A stretch of DNA of 64,000 bases from Cymbidium sinense (GCA_021442155.1 CM038217.1:145697643-145761642); one strand, 5' to 3'. Numbered from the stretch's first letter, positions 24,901 to 39,000 are shown. Notes: a model not told the origin generated them from the letters alone. Numbers and translations are program-made.

Positions 24901-27900
24901 TCTGATTGAGTCAATTAAGTTTTGATTAAGTGAATGTGAGGTTTAGAAAATAATTTTAGGATACTTTCTTTAAGATGTGCCCTAAACCCCCTTTTCTTTC
25001 TTAATCTATCCTTAATTAAGAGTTAATTTACTAATTATCCCCTTAATTAATTTCATAAAATTTTGAAACTTTCTAGAACTTAATTAATCTTTTTGGATAG
25101 ATGCTTAGGTGTTTAAGAGCCTAAGTACATTAAGTAAATCAAAACTCAACTCACATGTGTGAGAGGGGTTATGAAATTACTTAAGTTAAAATCTCTTAGT
25201 TTAAGTAATCACTAATCATGAGCCAAATTGCATTAGACCTTTTCTTCCTAGGTGCATTGCAAATTTAAATTCCTTGTGAGATTTTAGGTCATCTCATTAG
25301 CTCATAATTATTTGATTAAATATGCTAAGGTGGTGTAGATAAGGGGTAATTAATGCACTTAATTCATACCTTAGCCTAATAAAAATATAAAATGGACCAA
25401 TCATTTAAAATTGAGCTTAAATATCATACACATGTGGGAATGGGTTAGAAATAGCAAACTCACCTCACATTTCTCAAATTAAATCAAGCTCAAAATAAAT
25501 CCAAACCTTTTTTTAAAAAAAAATAATTTAATTTACTTTAAGCTTTCTTATTTCATAAGATTATCTTTAGGAATTAATTAGGGTGGATGTATTTGCATGT
25601 TTTCATCTTTTTAGTTCTTCCCAATATGCTAAATGCGTGTGTCATATGAATCTCATACATTCATTCTTTTCAAAAATCAAAAAAGAATGAAAGTGAAATA
25701 TTTCTTTTCATGTCAAATTGCATGTTTTGGCTAAAATAGAAATATGAGTGGCTATTATCACTATTAAATCCAAATTATTTTCAAAATATATGAATCAATT
25801 ATCAAAATTGAAAATGTGTTACTTATATTTTATTTATAAGCTTGCATGTGAGTAAAATATAAGGATGTGCTTAGTGTAGTTTTCCTTCTCCCCTCTTTTA
25901 GTATGGTTTTGAATTGGATTTGGCAAAGTGTATAGTTCATGTGAAAAGAACACAACACTTGCCTAATCTCATTTCTATTTATTCCTATGCTATTACCCAA
26001 GAAGGACATCTACCCTTGCACACATAAATTACATAAACAAAAATAAATCAACCAACACAAACTTTTGCATCCTTTCTTTTCCATTCATTTCTTTTGTACA
26101 TATGCTTGTATTTAAGGAAAGTGGTATATTAGTCTGGAAAATCTTGAGATTATGAACTTTAAGTAGCCCTAAGTAGGTCTTGTACCTTACACATCTGGTT
26201 AACAATGACGTCGTACTCACTTATGCCTTTCATACATTCATGTGTGCATGTAAAAATTGGATAAGAAACCCCTTTTCTACTTAATAAAGATCATGCATCA
26301 TAAGCATTCAAATTTTTTTAAGTAAATCACTTAGCATTCATCATAAAGTATGCTAAACATTTCCATTTATATGTATAGATATGCTTAGGATTCATTCATA
26401 TGCATGTTATACATATTGAGAAAGAAAAGAAGTGAAGTGTGTTTTGTGATTTTAATTCACTTTACTTAATCTTAAAATATCTTTATTTTTGAATAGGTTT
26501 ATTTAGAGTTCATATAAACTTATGATTAATTAAAATACATAATAAAATATTCACTAAACTAAACTAAACATGAATCCACTTTAGAATTTACTTAAGGTAG
26601 GGAAGGAAAGAGAAGTTCTCTTCTCTTTTCTCTCTCTTTCAAACTTTGTAATTGATTGCATGTTTCATTCAAAATAAGTAAAAATACAAAAAATCAACCA
26701 ATAACTTAAATAAAACCATCCTCTAATTTGAATACTTTCACATTTAAAAAATATAAATCTTAAAGTCATAGTTAAGCATACCACACAAACCTTCTAAAGC
26801 ACACACATTTAGACTAAGTCATCACTTCTAGCTTTAGGTTAAGGCAGTGCATGGTTTGATATTTACTTTTATTTTTTGATATATGTTTTAGTCTGGATGT
26901 TAGGTTGAATGTGTGTAGAATGAATTGTAGGTTGATTTAATCTAATCATTTTTTTTTTGCAGGGGATTATGCTTAAGGGGCATTATAATAAATAAAAATA
27001 TAAATGCTTTTGTTGTGCAGGTGTTTATACCCCTAAGCATAATCTAATAGGCCAGGTGGACTTAGTCACCTATGTGTGTGGTGGTAAGTCCAATATATAT
27101 GCTTGGGAGTTGTATGGTTTGTTTAGCTAATCTCTATTTTTTAGGTATTAGTTAGATTTACTTTTTCTTTTCATGTAATTTTTATAATTTAGATTTTGGA
27201 ATGATTGTTATGAGAGATTAGTATGAGCATTGGTCATAAGATTACATCTTATATACCATGTGAAGCCTTTTGAGCAACCACCTTCCAACCATCCAAAAGA
27301 AGAAACCAAAGAATAAAGAAGAAAAGAAGAATGAAGAAATGAAGCTTAAAGACCCCCATAATAATGAATTCTTTGCTTAATTGTACTTAATTTATTTGTA
27401 ATCTAGGTTTTATAAGGGTAGAGCTTCGCTGCCCAATTTATTTTTGGGTTTATGCGGTGGTGCCCGATCACAAATGACCTCTTATTTTTTTGCGTTAGCT
27501 TTATAAATTGATTGATGATTTGTTTAGCTTGTGCATTAAAATGACATCTTTTTCCTAGTTTCTTTCTTACTTGATGTATGGCCTAGATGTGGATTAGACT
27601 CTTAGGGAAATATAAATCTTCTACCAAATTTAATAATTCAAAATTAAAATAAAGAATTCATAACCTCACCTAAAGCTTAGGCTAAAAATTAAGATAAAAA
27701 ACTTAGCAACCCCTTAGATGGATAAGTATTTCTTTTATAATATCATGCACAAATACATATTATTTTCACTCTTGATTAGAGGGCTTCCACCTCTGCTAGG
27801 AAAACTTGGCTTGACTTTTGAGAGTCATGGTGGAAACACACCTCCTCCCTCGCTGATTTTGACCAATAATCTTAATTCTCATACATTAGGCATATGAATC

Positions 27901-28953
27901 CTATAAGCCTGAGTCAAATGATTGTCCAAAAATAAAAATAATATGTAATATAATTTGTATTAGATTTATGTCATTTGAAGCATGGTCATACATGATCTAG
28001 TCTTTTTAGAGAGTGAGTTTAAGGACTTAGTCTCTTTCTAAATAAACAACAGCCTAGCTATCTTTCATAAAGCATATGACTTGTCTATATCAATTTAAAA
28101 TCATAGGAGGAGTTAGCCACCCCCAGACAGTTATAAGTTCAAGCAGTCAGGTGGTTTGTCCTCTCTTGTGGAGGCAAACAAAATACTCACTATCGCCTTA
28201 AAATTAGGTCATGCTTTCGACCCTCGCCAAAGCTCCCTAGTTTTAAGTTCTGAGATTGCTTCTCCCTTCTATGGGCCATAAGCATAAATTCTCACCTCTT
28301 AGGCATTTTCATAGCCTTGTGTTGTGGAATCATAAGCCCTAAACTTCTAATAAAAGTCAACTCAAATGAATAATTCAACTTCAAAAATGTAAAGCCCAAC
28401 CATAAAATAGTTTGAGATGCTTGCTAGATTTTCTAGCATCTTGAGCATCTTTTACTTATCTTCCTTTAGCTTCAATAATGACTCCCTCTCTTTAATTAAT
28501 CTCATTTGATCTTTCAAAATAAACTAATTGATTGATAGTCCTACATATTGAAATCTTTAGAGACAACGATCATTTATCTTAATAGAGAGTATTCTTAAGG
28601 GATCTCATTTCTTAGGATATTATTAACTATAGGGGCTTACCCCTCTAAGAAACTTAACTAATCTGATTTAAAATAAAACTTACTTTACTTTTCTGTGTAA
28701 AGTAGGAAAAGAATCTTTGGTACATATGCAGACTCATTGTCCTTAGGAGTCCTTGTTGAGGTGATTAGGTTTATTATAGGGTGGTGACTTCTATCTTTTA
28801 AGATAGTACACCTCTCCTCAATGTCATACTTGATCACCCACAATAAAAATATATGCGAATTTATGTGGTGTTGAAAATGCATAAAAAGAAGAAGATGTAT
28901 ATTTCCATCTTCATCCTGCATAGAGCAGAAATTCTCTTATAAAAATTTCACCA
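21958..28953 (+). mobile_element. 3' LTR of the Tat-lineage element, truncated at its 5' side
   Basis: This is a direct repeat of 1268-8292, ending in TTTCACCA at 28953. Small indels separate the copies; one is about 30 bases missing near 28921 compared with 8230-8265. No polypurine tract stands before 21958, and the LTR begins abruptly in the middle of the inverted-repeat arm. This supports a deletion that took the PPT and the LTR start. Its internal inverted repeat has arms at 21958-22440 and about 25150-25620, while the remaining right arm (to about 26660) has lost its partner. Confidence 0.85.
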
Positions 28954-31900
28954 TAGTGAGCCAACCATAATTCCATTATCTCTCACCTTGGGTTATTGAA
29001 CACCCAAGGAGCTACCCAAGATCAATTAATGGTTGCTTAGGTGTGGATGAATTGACTTTTAATTTTAATTTTATTAAGCCTTTAATTAATTGATTAAACA
29101 CTTTGGTTATATTTTAATTTGAATGATGAAATTGACTTAGGGGAAAGGATCAAAGGCAAGGCCCCAATCCTAATACCTAAATCATTTTTAACATTCAATT
29201 AGATTCTAAGTTTCTTATTTTGAAGATTAATCACTTAATTAATCAATTAATCATTCCATTAACTATGAATTAATTTGATTTTTAAAGATAAAGAAGACTT
29301 AGGAAATGAATTACGAAAAGTATCCCCAATCACATTCCCTAAGTTATCTTATTGTTCAAAAGAGGTGATTATGATTAAATGATTAATCAAGTTACTGTTC
29401 ATTCATTAATTATGATTAATTAGATTAATAGAATGATTAGAGCTTAATCAAGTGATTTTCTTAATTAAGCAATCAATAAAATCTCAAAAAATAAGGGAGG
29501 CAGAAGTCATCCCCCTTAAACATCTATAGAAAATTTTAGATTAATTGAGTGCTTAATTAATGTGTAATTAAGTTAATTAAATTTTTGATAAAACTTTAAT
29601 TAAGCCAAAATTACTATTTAAAATCAATTAATTATAATTTTTCTAGATTCTACTCTGGAATATCTTTAAAATGAGCCTAAGTTTGTATTTTTATGGATTT
29701 TTTTACAATTACTTATGATTTTAAGAAGTTTTAGGATTAAAAACTAATTAATTAGCCCTAATTAAAGCTTTAATCCCATCGGGCCACGTGGCGGCTAACG
29801 CGGCGCGCTTTCCACATGGCGTGATGGGATTGGCTATTTAAGTAGTCACATACGTGCATTGACTCAATCGACGATGAACGTACTTTCTCTATGGACCATC
29901 CAATCTAAGATTAGATGGCCATGATTCGATCTGTGATTTAGGAATGAAATCGAAGGCCCTACCACGGGATTTGATCAGAGCAGTTCATCCCAATCACGCA
30001 GGATGGATGGCTCATAATTTATCCCGTTTACGAACGACGAAAGATGGTTATCGTTGATCTTCCCTCGCTCGATCCGAGCTCACCCGAGCTTGGATTGTCT
30101 CCAAATTCTTCCCACACTTTTGGGGAAGGGAAGTGAACACATCCAACGGTCAATTTTTATAAAATTCAAATTTACTTCACAAAGGACCAACCCACCTTTC
30201 CATATGAGGCTCAGTTTGAGAAATTACCTCACCGAAGCTAATGTCCGGTGGCGTGACACCGGAGGTAGCTTCGCCTAGTTGAGGAAAGACCCTCTTGAAG
30301 AACTTTGAGCTTGATTTGGTGTGGAAGGCTCGGTTGACCAATCCACGCACACGAAGGCTTCGGCTTCGATTGAACTCACACCTCAGCCCACTTGGGAGCT
30401 TGGGAATTGGTACAGTTGTGCTCGATGAAGTATGGTGATGGTGTGGCTAAGAGGAATTTGGATTTACTTTAGTGGAGATGGAGTATTAATCGAGATTGCC
30501 CTCCCCTATTTTGGCTTTACATGGGAATGAAAAATTTAGATTTTGGAGCGCTCAGGAACGCTTCGAATCACTCTATGGGATTTCAAAAATGGCTTCTCAA
30601 GGCTCACGATGCAAGTGTGTATGAAATTGTGCTTGATTTGAGAGGGTATACCCCTCAATTTCTCATCATGGACGGATAGCAGCGTGAGCACGATTTACAT
30701 TGGCTCGCTGCAGTCCGGCCACCGGACTTGCCTCCATCAAGTCAGGGTGGCATGCTAGGGATGGGAGGAATGATGGGAGGCTGCTATGGACCCATTATGC
30801 AAGGATGCAAAGGTTTGGATCTAATGGGTGCTCAGTTTGGGTTGGAGGTGGTCAACTCACCTCCCAAAGGTCCTTGGCCGACCTAAGGTGAGTTAAGTTG
30901 GCTAGGTGGATCAGGTGAAAGTTTCATGGAGTGCTAATGAGCTATCATGGGGATTAGAAAGTTAACTTTGGCTTAGATCCATTGCTTTTAAGGTTTAAAT
31001 CCCATTGTTTGATGGCTAATCCCCTTGGTGGGGCCCACTTGGCTTTTGGGCTGATTTGGGAATGGATTATGACATGTTTGGGTCGGGTTTGACTAAGTTT
31101 GGTCAAATTGGTCAAGTTGACCAATTTGAACAAATTGGGTTAGGTTAGGTGTTGAGTCAAGTTCAATTGGTTGATTGAAAAGGATTGTAAGTTTTGGTTT
31201 GGAATTAATTTGAATTTTGGTCAATTTAGGCTAGGTTGTGTCAAGTTGACCAATTGGTCAACTTAGGCTCAATCATGACTTTGATCGTTCAATAAGTGAT
31301 TTAGAATGAACTTGAACCATTGGTTGTAATCAATTTAGATTAAATCATGATTTGTCCCATTTTGACTTTTTAGGCCAATTTGGGTCAACTTAGGTCAAGT
31401 GGTCAATTAGGCTTGGTTTGGCTCAATTGATGATTTGGTCAGGTTCAATCATTGATTATGAATGGGATTGGATCAATGATTTCAATTAGTTTGACATATG
31501 ATGGATTTTGGCTAGTTTAAGTTTTATTTGGGCTAAATGTTGACTTGGTCAAAGGCTAAGTTTGACTTAGTTTGACCTAATTCAAGATGATTGATCACCC
31601 CATAATGATTGTTGATCATGATTAAGGTTTAGATAGGTTTAGCTCAATCCAATTTGGGTTGGATTAAAACTTGGCTCAAAAAGAGTCTTTTAGGTTTCTT
31701 TAGGTCAAATGAGACTAAATGGATCAATTGGCTTGATCAAGGTTTGATTCAAGTTTAGTTGAACTCACATATGAGTCTGGAATTGAAATATAAATCTAAT
31801 TGTAATTGGTTTAGATCCAAATGGGTTTTGGTTCATATGACAATTTTAAGTCAAAAGGATTAACTTGGGCTTGATTTGGGTTGACTTGGATTTGGTTTGA

Positions 31901-33010
31901 TAATTATGGTTTATATTTATATTTGGATCAATGATTGAAGGAATGATTGAATCATAAAGAAATCAGTGAGTTTTGAGTTGATTTAGATGTCATTTAGCAA
32001 AGTTCAAAAATTTGGCTAAAAGGGCTAAAATTGGAAATTTGGTTTGATTTAAGTTTAGTTTTGGTCATTTTAATTTATATTTATGAATATAAATGAAGAT
32101 ATAAATGGGTCATGAGAAAATCACTTGAGTTTAGAGTGAATTGGAAGCAAATTTGATTAAGTTTAGGGATGTAGGTCAAAAGGGCTAACTTGGGTTTTGA
32201 TTCAGTTTGACTTATTTTTGGTCATTGGAGGGTGGGTTTCATTTATATTTATGAGTATAAATGAAGGAATGATTAATTTATAAAGGAATCAATCATGTTT
32301 GGGTTGATTTGGATCAGGATTTGATTGGGCTTATGAAAGTGGGTTTGTTTAGATTTAATTTGAATGGTTTGAGTTTAGATTTCATTTATATTTATGAATA
32401 TAAATAAAATAATAATTGATTTATAAAGAAATCAACCAAGCTTGAGTTAGATTGAAGGAGTTTTGGCTAAGCATATGAAGGTAGTTCATATGGCTTAGAG
32501 AAATATTTTGGAATTTGGACTTAATCATGGGTTTCAATCATTTGGAGTTTGGAATTGATTCATGATTTGGAATTTGATTTGAGAAAATTAATTGGAGTTG
32601 ATTTGGATTTAGTTAAGGCTAAGTCCATAAGATAAAATTAAAAGGCTTAGGAAGGAATTCAGTGTTTGAATTTGGTGATGGATTTCAATCATTGGATAGT
32701 TGGATTTGATTTTGGAATTTGAATTTTAATTTGAGGTTTGGTTTCAAAGAAGGAAGCAAGGATTGGGTTTGGGCTATAGGGTAGGCAAGTCCTCCCAAAT
32801 CCTTAAGGCACACCTATTCCTATGGTTAACTCTTCTAAGTCTCTAAGTTTAGGTTGAGTGTTCACCTAATCACTAAAAGTATCTTAAGACTAAGGAACTC
32901 TTAGTGTCTATAAGAGTCCTAGACCTATAATGAAGAAGTTGAGAGCTCACTCCAAAAGTAAGGTCAACACTTACTTTACAATTAACTTACATTGATCATA
33001 ATAAATTAAA
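28954..33010 (-). mobile_element. Inverted, diverged fragment of the same LTR family (LTR core)
   Basis: The reverse complement matches the LTR core between the inverted arms (about 1740-4400). The TAGGCACAC..AGTCTCTAAG..GAGTGTTCACCTAATCACTA block at about 32810-32880 mirrors 1800-1870. GGACCAACCCACC near 30184 and GCTTCGCCTAGTTGAGG near 30268 mirror 3330-3420. The GGGAGGCAGAAGTCATCCC text near 29490 mirrors 4068-4080. Divergence is greater than between the two LTRs above, so this is another subfamily or an older copy. It abuts the 3' LTR end directly, as if the element had inserted next to or into a relative. The short ORFs in it look incidental. Confidence 0.75.
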
Positions 33011-33565
33011 TTGAGCTCAAATAAAGCCAACTAGTTAGAGAGATTTCATTCACCTCACAAAAGGAATTGCCAATATAAATAATGATAAAGCGGAAGAGTT
33101 CGAGTTGTTCAAACAATTCAAAACATTCTAGTTGACACCAAGATCACTTGAAACTATTAAGGATGCTTCTTCAAATCTCAAGATCAATCACCTAATTTGT
33201 CGAATGAATTTAACTATACCTTCAATTACTTATCTATCCCAAGTGAGGTTAGCACTAACTTTGATATGACACTTAAAATACTATTAGTCGAAGCACGAAT
33301 CTTGATGTTAAAAGCAAGCTAATCAGAAATTGAAACTGGTCGAGATCAAGCACTTAAAATATCATTGGAAATTTTGAGACATCAGTTAAATTCCTAAAAA
33401 GCTCTCAAATATAAAGTGTTTATAGTCAAATCGGCGTCGACGGTTTCCAACAAGCCAAAGATCTTACAATTGACTTCATTTTAGCATTCAAATGCACAAA
33501 ATACATCATATGATCAAGGGGATCATTTTGAGTCGTCCAGATGAAGTGGTATTTTTGCATGTATT
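33011..33565. other. Non-coding stretch, no gene seen
   Basis: Unclassified DNA with no ORF, domain or repeat I can support. It may be the upstream part of a retroelement LTR whose promoter is the next feature. Confidence 0.4.
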
Positions 33566-33571
33566 TATAGA

Positions 33572-33683
33572 GACGTCACTCCTTCAATCTATAAATAGCC
33601 CTTCATTCCTCATATGAGGAGAGGCCAAGTGAAGGAGAAGAGAGGCCAAGTGAAGGAGAAGGGAGGCCAAGCAAGAGAGAGGA
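33572..33683 (+). promoter_or_regulatory. Promoter-like block: GACGTCA, TATA box and 21-bp tandem repeat
   Basis: AGACGTCAC at 33571-33579 is followed by TATAAATA at 33590-33597 and a GAGGCCAAGTGAAGGAG unit repeated with a 21-base period from 33621, 33642 and 33663. Such an order (CRE-like box, TATA, short leader repeats) is common in plant retroelement promoters. No element body is recognisable around it, and the minus-strand reading of the repeat is not a gene. Confidence 0.35.
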
Positions 33684-34600
33684 GAGAGCTCCAAAGATCC
33701 TCCGACAATCCACCACTGACGGTTGTCAACCATCGCCGCCGCCATCGACCACCGTGATCCTCGTCGCCGATCACCGTTGTCATCATCACCGACCACTATT
33801 GCATCATCGTCAACATCACGACAACATTGTCGTCAACATCGTCAACATCGTTGCCAACATTGTCAGCATTAAGAATCATTGTCCCTTTCATACACTGTAA
33901 TCCTTGTCGGAAGATCTTGTACTCAAAGATACATAGGTTTTTAAGCCGTAGTTTTTCCTCTTTTCGAGATTTTTCACGTAAAATTTGAAGTTTTATTGTT
34001 TCACTCTTTAAATACGCATGTGATTTCAATGTTTAAGCTAAAACTTTTACTCTCTCGACCGATTTTCAAAGACGCAACAAACTTCACTCAAACTTATTCT
34101 TTATTTGCAATTGATCATTGGTTCTCTATGTAATTAAAAATTTATAAGTTAGTTACATTTATTCATTTTACATGAAATACTAGTCAAATCTTGTCAAGTA
34201 ATTTTACTTGTAGTTATTCAAATGTAATTATTTGTAATATCAAATCCCAACTTATAAGTTTTATAATTCAATCAACTACAATAGTCTTGTAATTCTTTTT
34301 TTCTTTTTTTTTGATAATCTAATGAAATTATAGATTTTATCTTTCTTTTTTCAAATTCTCTTTTTATTTTTTTCATATTATTTATTTATTTATTAAATAA
34401 ATATTAATATTATTCATGAATAAATTTAAATATAATAATTAGCGTCCATTTTTCCAAATGTTTTTAATGTGCTATCAGAAAAATAATAACCTTGTCAATA
34501 TAAGTTGCGTGATTTGCGTGGGGAAAACAATCTGATAACGCAGTGGCAAAACTGTCCAATGACAAGTGCCCAGTTCTCCCTGCTTTGAGGAAATTATAAT
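33684..34600. other. Intergenic, low-complexity CATCGTCAACATCG-type stretch and AT-rich DNA
   Basis: Positions 33710-33870 hold an imperfect triplet-like stretch of CATCGTCAACATCG and CCGCCGCCATC words; the remainder is AT-rich. No gene is seen up to the promoter of the ADA3-like gene. Confidence 0.4.
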
Positions 34601-34635
34601 TAAACCGATTTTTAATGCTTATATTTTTATATTCC

Positions 34636-34643
34636 TATAAATA
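34636..34643 (+). promoter_or_regulatory. TATA box of the ADA3-like gene
   Basis: TATAAATA is followed by a GGGCT tandem (34649-34666) that would sit just before or at the start of transcription near 34667. Downstream, a leader exon with a good splice donor (AAAG|GTAATC at 34887) supports the assignment. The exact start is inferred. Confidence 0.55.
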
Positions 34644-34666
34644 CCCCCGGGCTGGGCTGGGCTGGG

Positions 34667-34886
34667 AAGCCTGGCTTTAATTAAGACCCGGCCGCGAAAT
34701 TGACGATACCTGCCGCTCTTTGCCCTAGACCTCGTAATTTTTCCAATTATTATTTTTCCAAGTCCAACTCTTTAATTTTCTCTTCTTTCGAAGGAGGAAA
34801 ATTCGAAACTGGTGGAAAAATCCTTGAAACCCTTGTTCTCTAATTGGTCGATGATCAATTGATCATTTCGATCCTCCGCGTCAAAG
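34667..34886 (+). other. Non-coding leader exon 1 of the ADA3-like gene
   Basis: The 5' limit is inferred from the TATA box. The exon ends at the donor at 34887 and is followed by a 1165-bp intron closing at CTACAG (36051), 12 bases before the start codon. A first intron in the 5' UTR is common in plant housekeeping genes. A four-codon upstream ORF (ATG at 34851, stop included) sits near its end. ORFs within intron 1 (35280-35594, 35757-36086) are not credible genes. Confidence 0.5.
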
Positions 34887-36063
34887 GTAATCTCTTTACT
34901 ACGTTCGTCTTTTTGCATCATACTCTAATTGTTTTGCTAATTGTTTTGCTCGTTCGATCGCACTAGCAATTTCCCTGGGTGCCAGCAGGAGTGATTCTGT
35001 CTACTTGAATGATTAAATTCAAGTTCTTGTTAATGCATATTATCGTGGATTAGAGTTTCATTGGGGTTTCAGCTGGCTAGGATTATTGTTAATTATTTCT
35101 GATATTCGCTTGATCTAGAATTGACGTTCCAGTTCATGTTAGTTGTGATGCGTTTCAATTGATTAGTTAGCTTAGCTGTACAAGGAAAATTTTTTCAGAA
35201 CTTAAATTTATGTTCTCCATTGGGGGAATGTGTTGGATTCATGGAGTTTGGGTTATGAACTTTACTTTCCTGGTTAAAAGTGGCTACTGCGATGCGCTGC
35301 TTGGTTTGCGTTTTGGAGAATAAGCAATATTTGGCAGTTGAGATATTTAGAGGATCTGTATGTTATGTATTTTTTAGGCGTTTTGTTTTACTATTATCCA
35401 TGGTTTCGAGTAGTGCATATAGTCACTGTACATTGGCAATCTTATATGATTTTATTTTATATCTTATGGCTTTCCATTTTTGCAAATATATTAAGAAGTT
35501 GAATAATAGTTTTTGTCTAGAGCATTTCCGAATATGGCTGTCTACATGGGAAAGTATGACGTTTGCAGTATATATTATTGTGCAAAATTTTTAGTTAGTC
35601 TTGTCGGTTCTTTTCTACGGTGAATGTATATAATTGGCGGTGGACTTCTTGCCTAGATAATTGAGAGGCTAGTAATGGATAGCATATATCAATGGGATTG
35701 TTTGAATGGACGGGAAGATTTCATTCCAACACCACGTAGGTTGGACTATTTAAACCTTGTTATACTGTAATTATCAGTATTTAAAACTTTTTTCCAAAGT
35801 TGCAATTTATTTATGGTACTTTTTCCCCTCTGACTACTGCTCTTTTGTGTTCTTTGTTCTGAAAAGTTCTTTTACATATTCAAGATGGTTAAAGCGTTTA
35901 GCTGAAAAATCATATTTGGTTTTGCAGGCTCCATTGTATTTTATTTGGATACTGCTTAGACTTCCTCTTAAGTCCAATGATTGCAAGCTACATTCATTCA
36001 CAATTCTTGTTATCCTTTTTGTCCGGAATTTTAGTAATCTAAATGCTACAGTAAAGCTTTTAA

Positions 36064-39000
36064 ATGGCCGCAAATGGAAGATTTGATTTGTCTTTGAGCA
36101 GATCTGATGGGCCTACTTATGCTACTGGGCATCGAGTACCGTATACAATTGCAGCTCTAGAGAAGTCAGGGAGCTTTCGTGAGGGTTCAGATCGCATATT
36201 CTCCTCACCTCACAGCACATCAAAGTCTAGCATCATAACACCCCAAGGAGAGATGACTTGCTTATTGCAGTCTCTTGCTTCTGATCTTAAAGGTGTTGTT
36301 CCAGATCCAAAGTTAAGTCGGCCTGGAGAAATGAAAAGGGCTATGAGTTCTATTTTTGGAGCATCCGCTGAGAACTCCTCATCCTCTACATTTGAAACCA
36401 AACAATTTCCTTCATCTTCTTTGGAGGGGATTAAGCGTTTAAAGAATAATCTTCAGGAGAGTTCTACCAAAGCAAGGTATAGCTTGTCTATTCTTTCATC
36501 ACATAAAGTAAATTTATTAAGGCGTCTTTTAATGTTGTTGACATGCAATTTTTCTTGTTTTGTTCTCAAGATTTGATTATGGTTAAAATTTTCATTTTTC
36601 TCGTTTCTCTTCTGTAATATATAATTTGTCCACTGTTTTTCTTTCTTTGATATAAGGATTGTATTTCCACTTTAAATTTTTTACTGCTCTTTGAAATCAA
36701 ATGTGTTGGGAATTTAGGTTACAAATGGATGTATCTCGAGGCTTCCAGATGATGGTACATGCAAATCTGCGAAAGAAAACTCAACTTAGAACTTCTAGCA
36801 ATCAAAGGGGCATAATTTGTGAAACCCCCTTCACAAGTTTTTTTTTTCTTCCGCAAAAATAAGGTTTAGGTACATGGGGTTATGAATGAAAGCAACTTGG
36901 TTATGCCATAGGAGTTGGTACTTGTAAGCTTGAGAAAATAAAAATATCTCTACTCAATTTTGAATCTCTAGTAATTAGAAAGGGGCAATTTATGAAGCTC
37001 CTTTCACTTATTTGTTTCAGCAAGGAAAATTGTTTGTTAAGTTAGTTTTGGTGAAAATTTTTCTTCGCTATGTTGGAAATATTTTTTTTGATATTATTGG
37101 AACTTCCCTGAATGGTGCAGTATCCTTAATCCATTTTGGAAGTGACTTTTCATGACTTTGTATCATGTTCTTTTCAATTCTGCTAACAAACAGATGAATT
37201 AGGAAAGAGGGACATATCCACCTCAACTTTCATTATATTAACGATAAATTGAGCCTTTACTTTTGTTCTAGTAAACTTTTCTTCATTCTTGAGGTTTAAA
37301 CTAATAAAAACCATAATGTCACTATAAACTTATTATCATGTCTGTTTATTTCATCCAAGCATGTTTTTCTTTATCGTAGGGACATTTTTTTATTAACCCT
37401 TATTTGTCTTTAATCTTGACTTTCTTTTTTTGTTACTTTTGAATAAGCAAGCACAAGGAGGCTTGACTGAGTATTTTCCTATTCAGTTGGATTACATCAA
37501 GGATTAGCTTTAAGGCTATATTTTTTTGCTTTAGTTACGTATGTTTTTATTAAACATTTACAGGAGGATGTATCTTGTTGTATGCTTTTTTTGTTGGTGA
37601 TATTCTTCTTGTTGCTAAGACTAGAGAGGTACTTCATGAGAAACTTGAATTATGAAGGTCAACTTTAGAGTCTTAAAGGCTTTCGTTTGAGTGGATCTAA
37701 AATTGAATACATGAAGTGTAATTTTAATTATGGAAGATCTAGTGGTGGGTGTGATAATGGGTGATCAAGTCATTAAAAAGAGTGAATGTTTTAGATATCT
37801 CGGGTCTATTGTTCAAAGTGATGGTGAAATAGATGGGGATGTTATTGATAGAATTCAAATTGGATGGTTGAAGTGGAGGAATGCATCGGGACTATTGTGT
37901 GATAGAAAAGTATCACTTATACTTTAGGAAAAATTTTATAAGATGGTAGTGAGACCTACAATGCTTTATGGCACAGAATGTTGGCTAGTAAAAGCAAAGC
38001 ATAAAATTAAGTATTGTAGAGATGAGGATGCTCAGGTGGTTGACTGGTTTTAGACTTAGAGATAAAATGCAAAACAAATCTATATATGTGAAATGGTTGG
38101 CATAGCTCCACTGATAGATAAGATTAAAGAGTCGCCTTAGATTGTCTGGTCACATAAAACATTGACAGTTTGATGACCCAGTTAAGAGAGTAGATGTAGT
38201 AGATTCAGCCTATGTTAAGAAAGGTAGAAGTAGACTTAAAAAGTCTTGGTTATGAAGTATAAAAAATGACCTTTTATTAGAATTAAATGATAGTTTGACA
38301 CTTAATAGGGCATAATGGAGAAGAAAGATTCATGTAGCTGACCCCACATAGTGGGATAAAGGTTTGTTGTTGTTGAATAAGCGAACAAGTAGTAAAAAAA
38401 ATATAAAAATAAAAAAAATATTTTAGTTATGGCACAATAGTCAAAAAGTAAATAAATTATTGAGTGTGCTCTTCAACTTAGTACTTATATGTGCAGTAAC
38501 AAAGTTGAATGCCATATTGTATGCTTGATTTTAGTAAGATCCAAATTTTTTTGAGTAATTTGGCTTATTAAAAATGAAAATATTATACATTATAATAGGG
38601 CTATGATTACTGGATTTGAAGTTAGAACCTTTTTAATGTGAGTACTAGAAGATTTTATTTTTTATTTTTTTAGAGGGTGGTTTGCAAGCAATACTGGTTG
38701 TCTCAAATTGATGGTCATGGATTCAAACCATGGAAATGGCTTTTTTGTAATGCAGGAATATGTTTGTGTACATATGCCCTCCCAATCCTTGGAAGAAAGT
38801 TTAGTCACTGGGTTGTTGGTCTTATCCTTTTTTTAAAGTGATGTTTTAAATGACTGCAGAAAATCTCTTTGAAGTTTGTAATGTTGTGACATTCTTTGAA
38901 GTAGGCTGTTCTTTGGAGGGTTACTTGCATGTTTAGACACGAGTTACCGTCTGCTAGAATTTAGCAGAGTACGGTAATTTGGTTTTTAGAAAGATGCAAA

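Noticed and set aside
33584..33796. Minus-strand ORF with repeated LLLHLAS
   Set aside because: It is the reverse reading of the 21-bp tandem repeat and has no family resemblance.
33011..34600. Endogenous pararetrovirus promoter and leader
   Set aside because: A TATA box and CRE-like box are present, but there is no tRNA-Met primer site and no coding remnant nearby.
35280..36086. Two ORFs of over 100 codons before the gene
   Set aside because: They lie in intron 1 between a good donor at 34887 and acceptor at 36051; the composition is T-rich and intron-like.
38701..38740. tRNA gene suggested by a B-box-like sequence
   Set aside because: There is no cloverleaf or acceptor stem; the context fits a SINE head.
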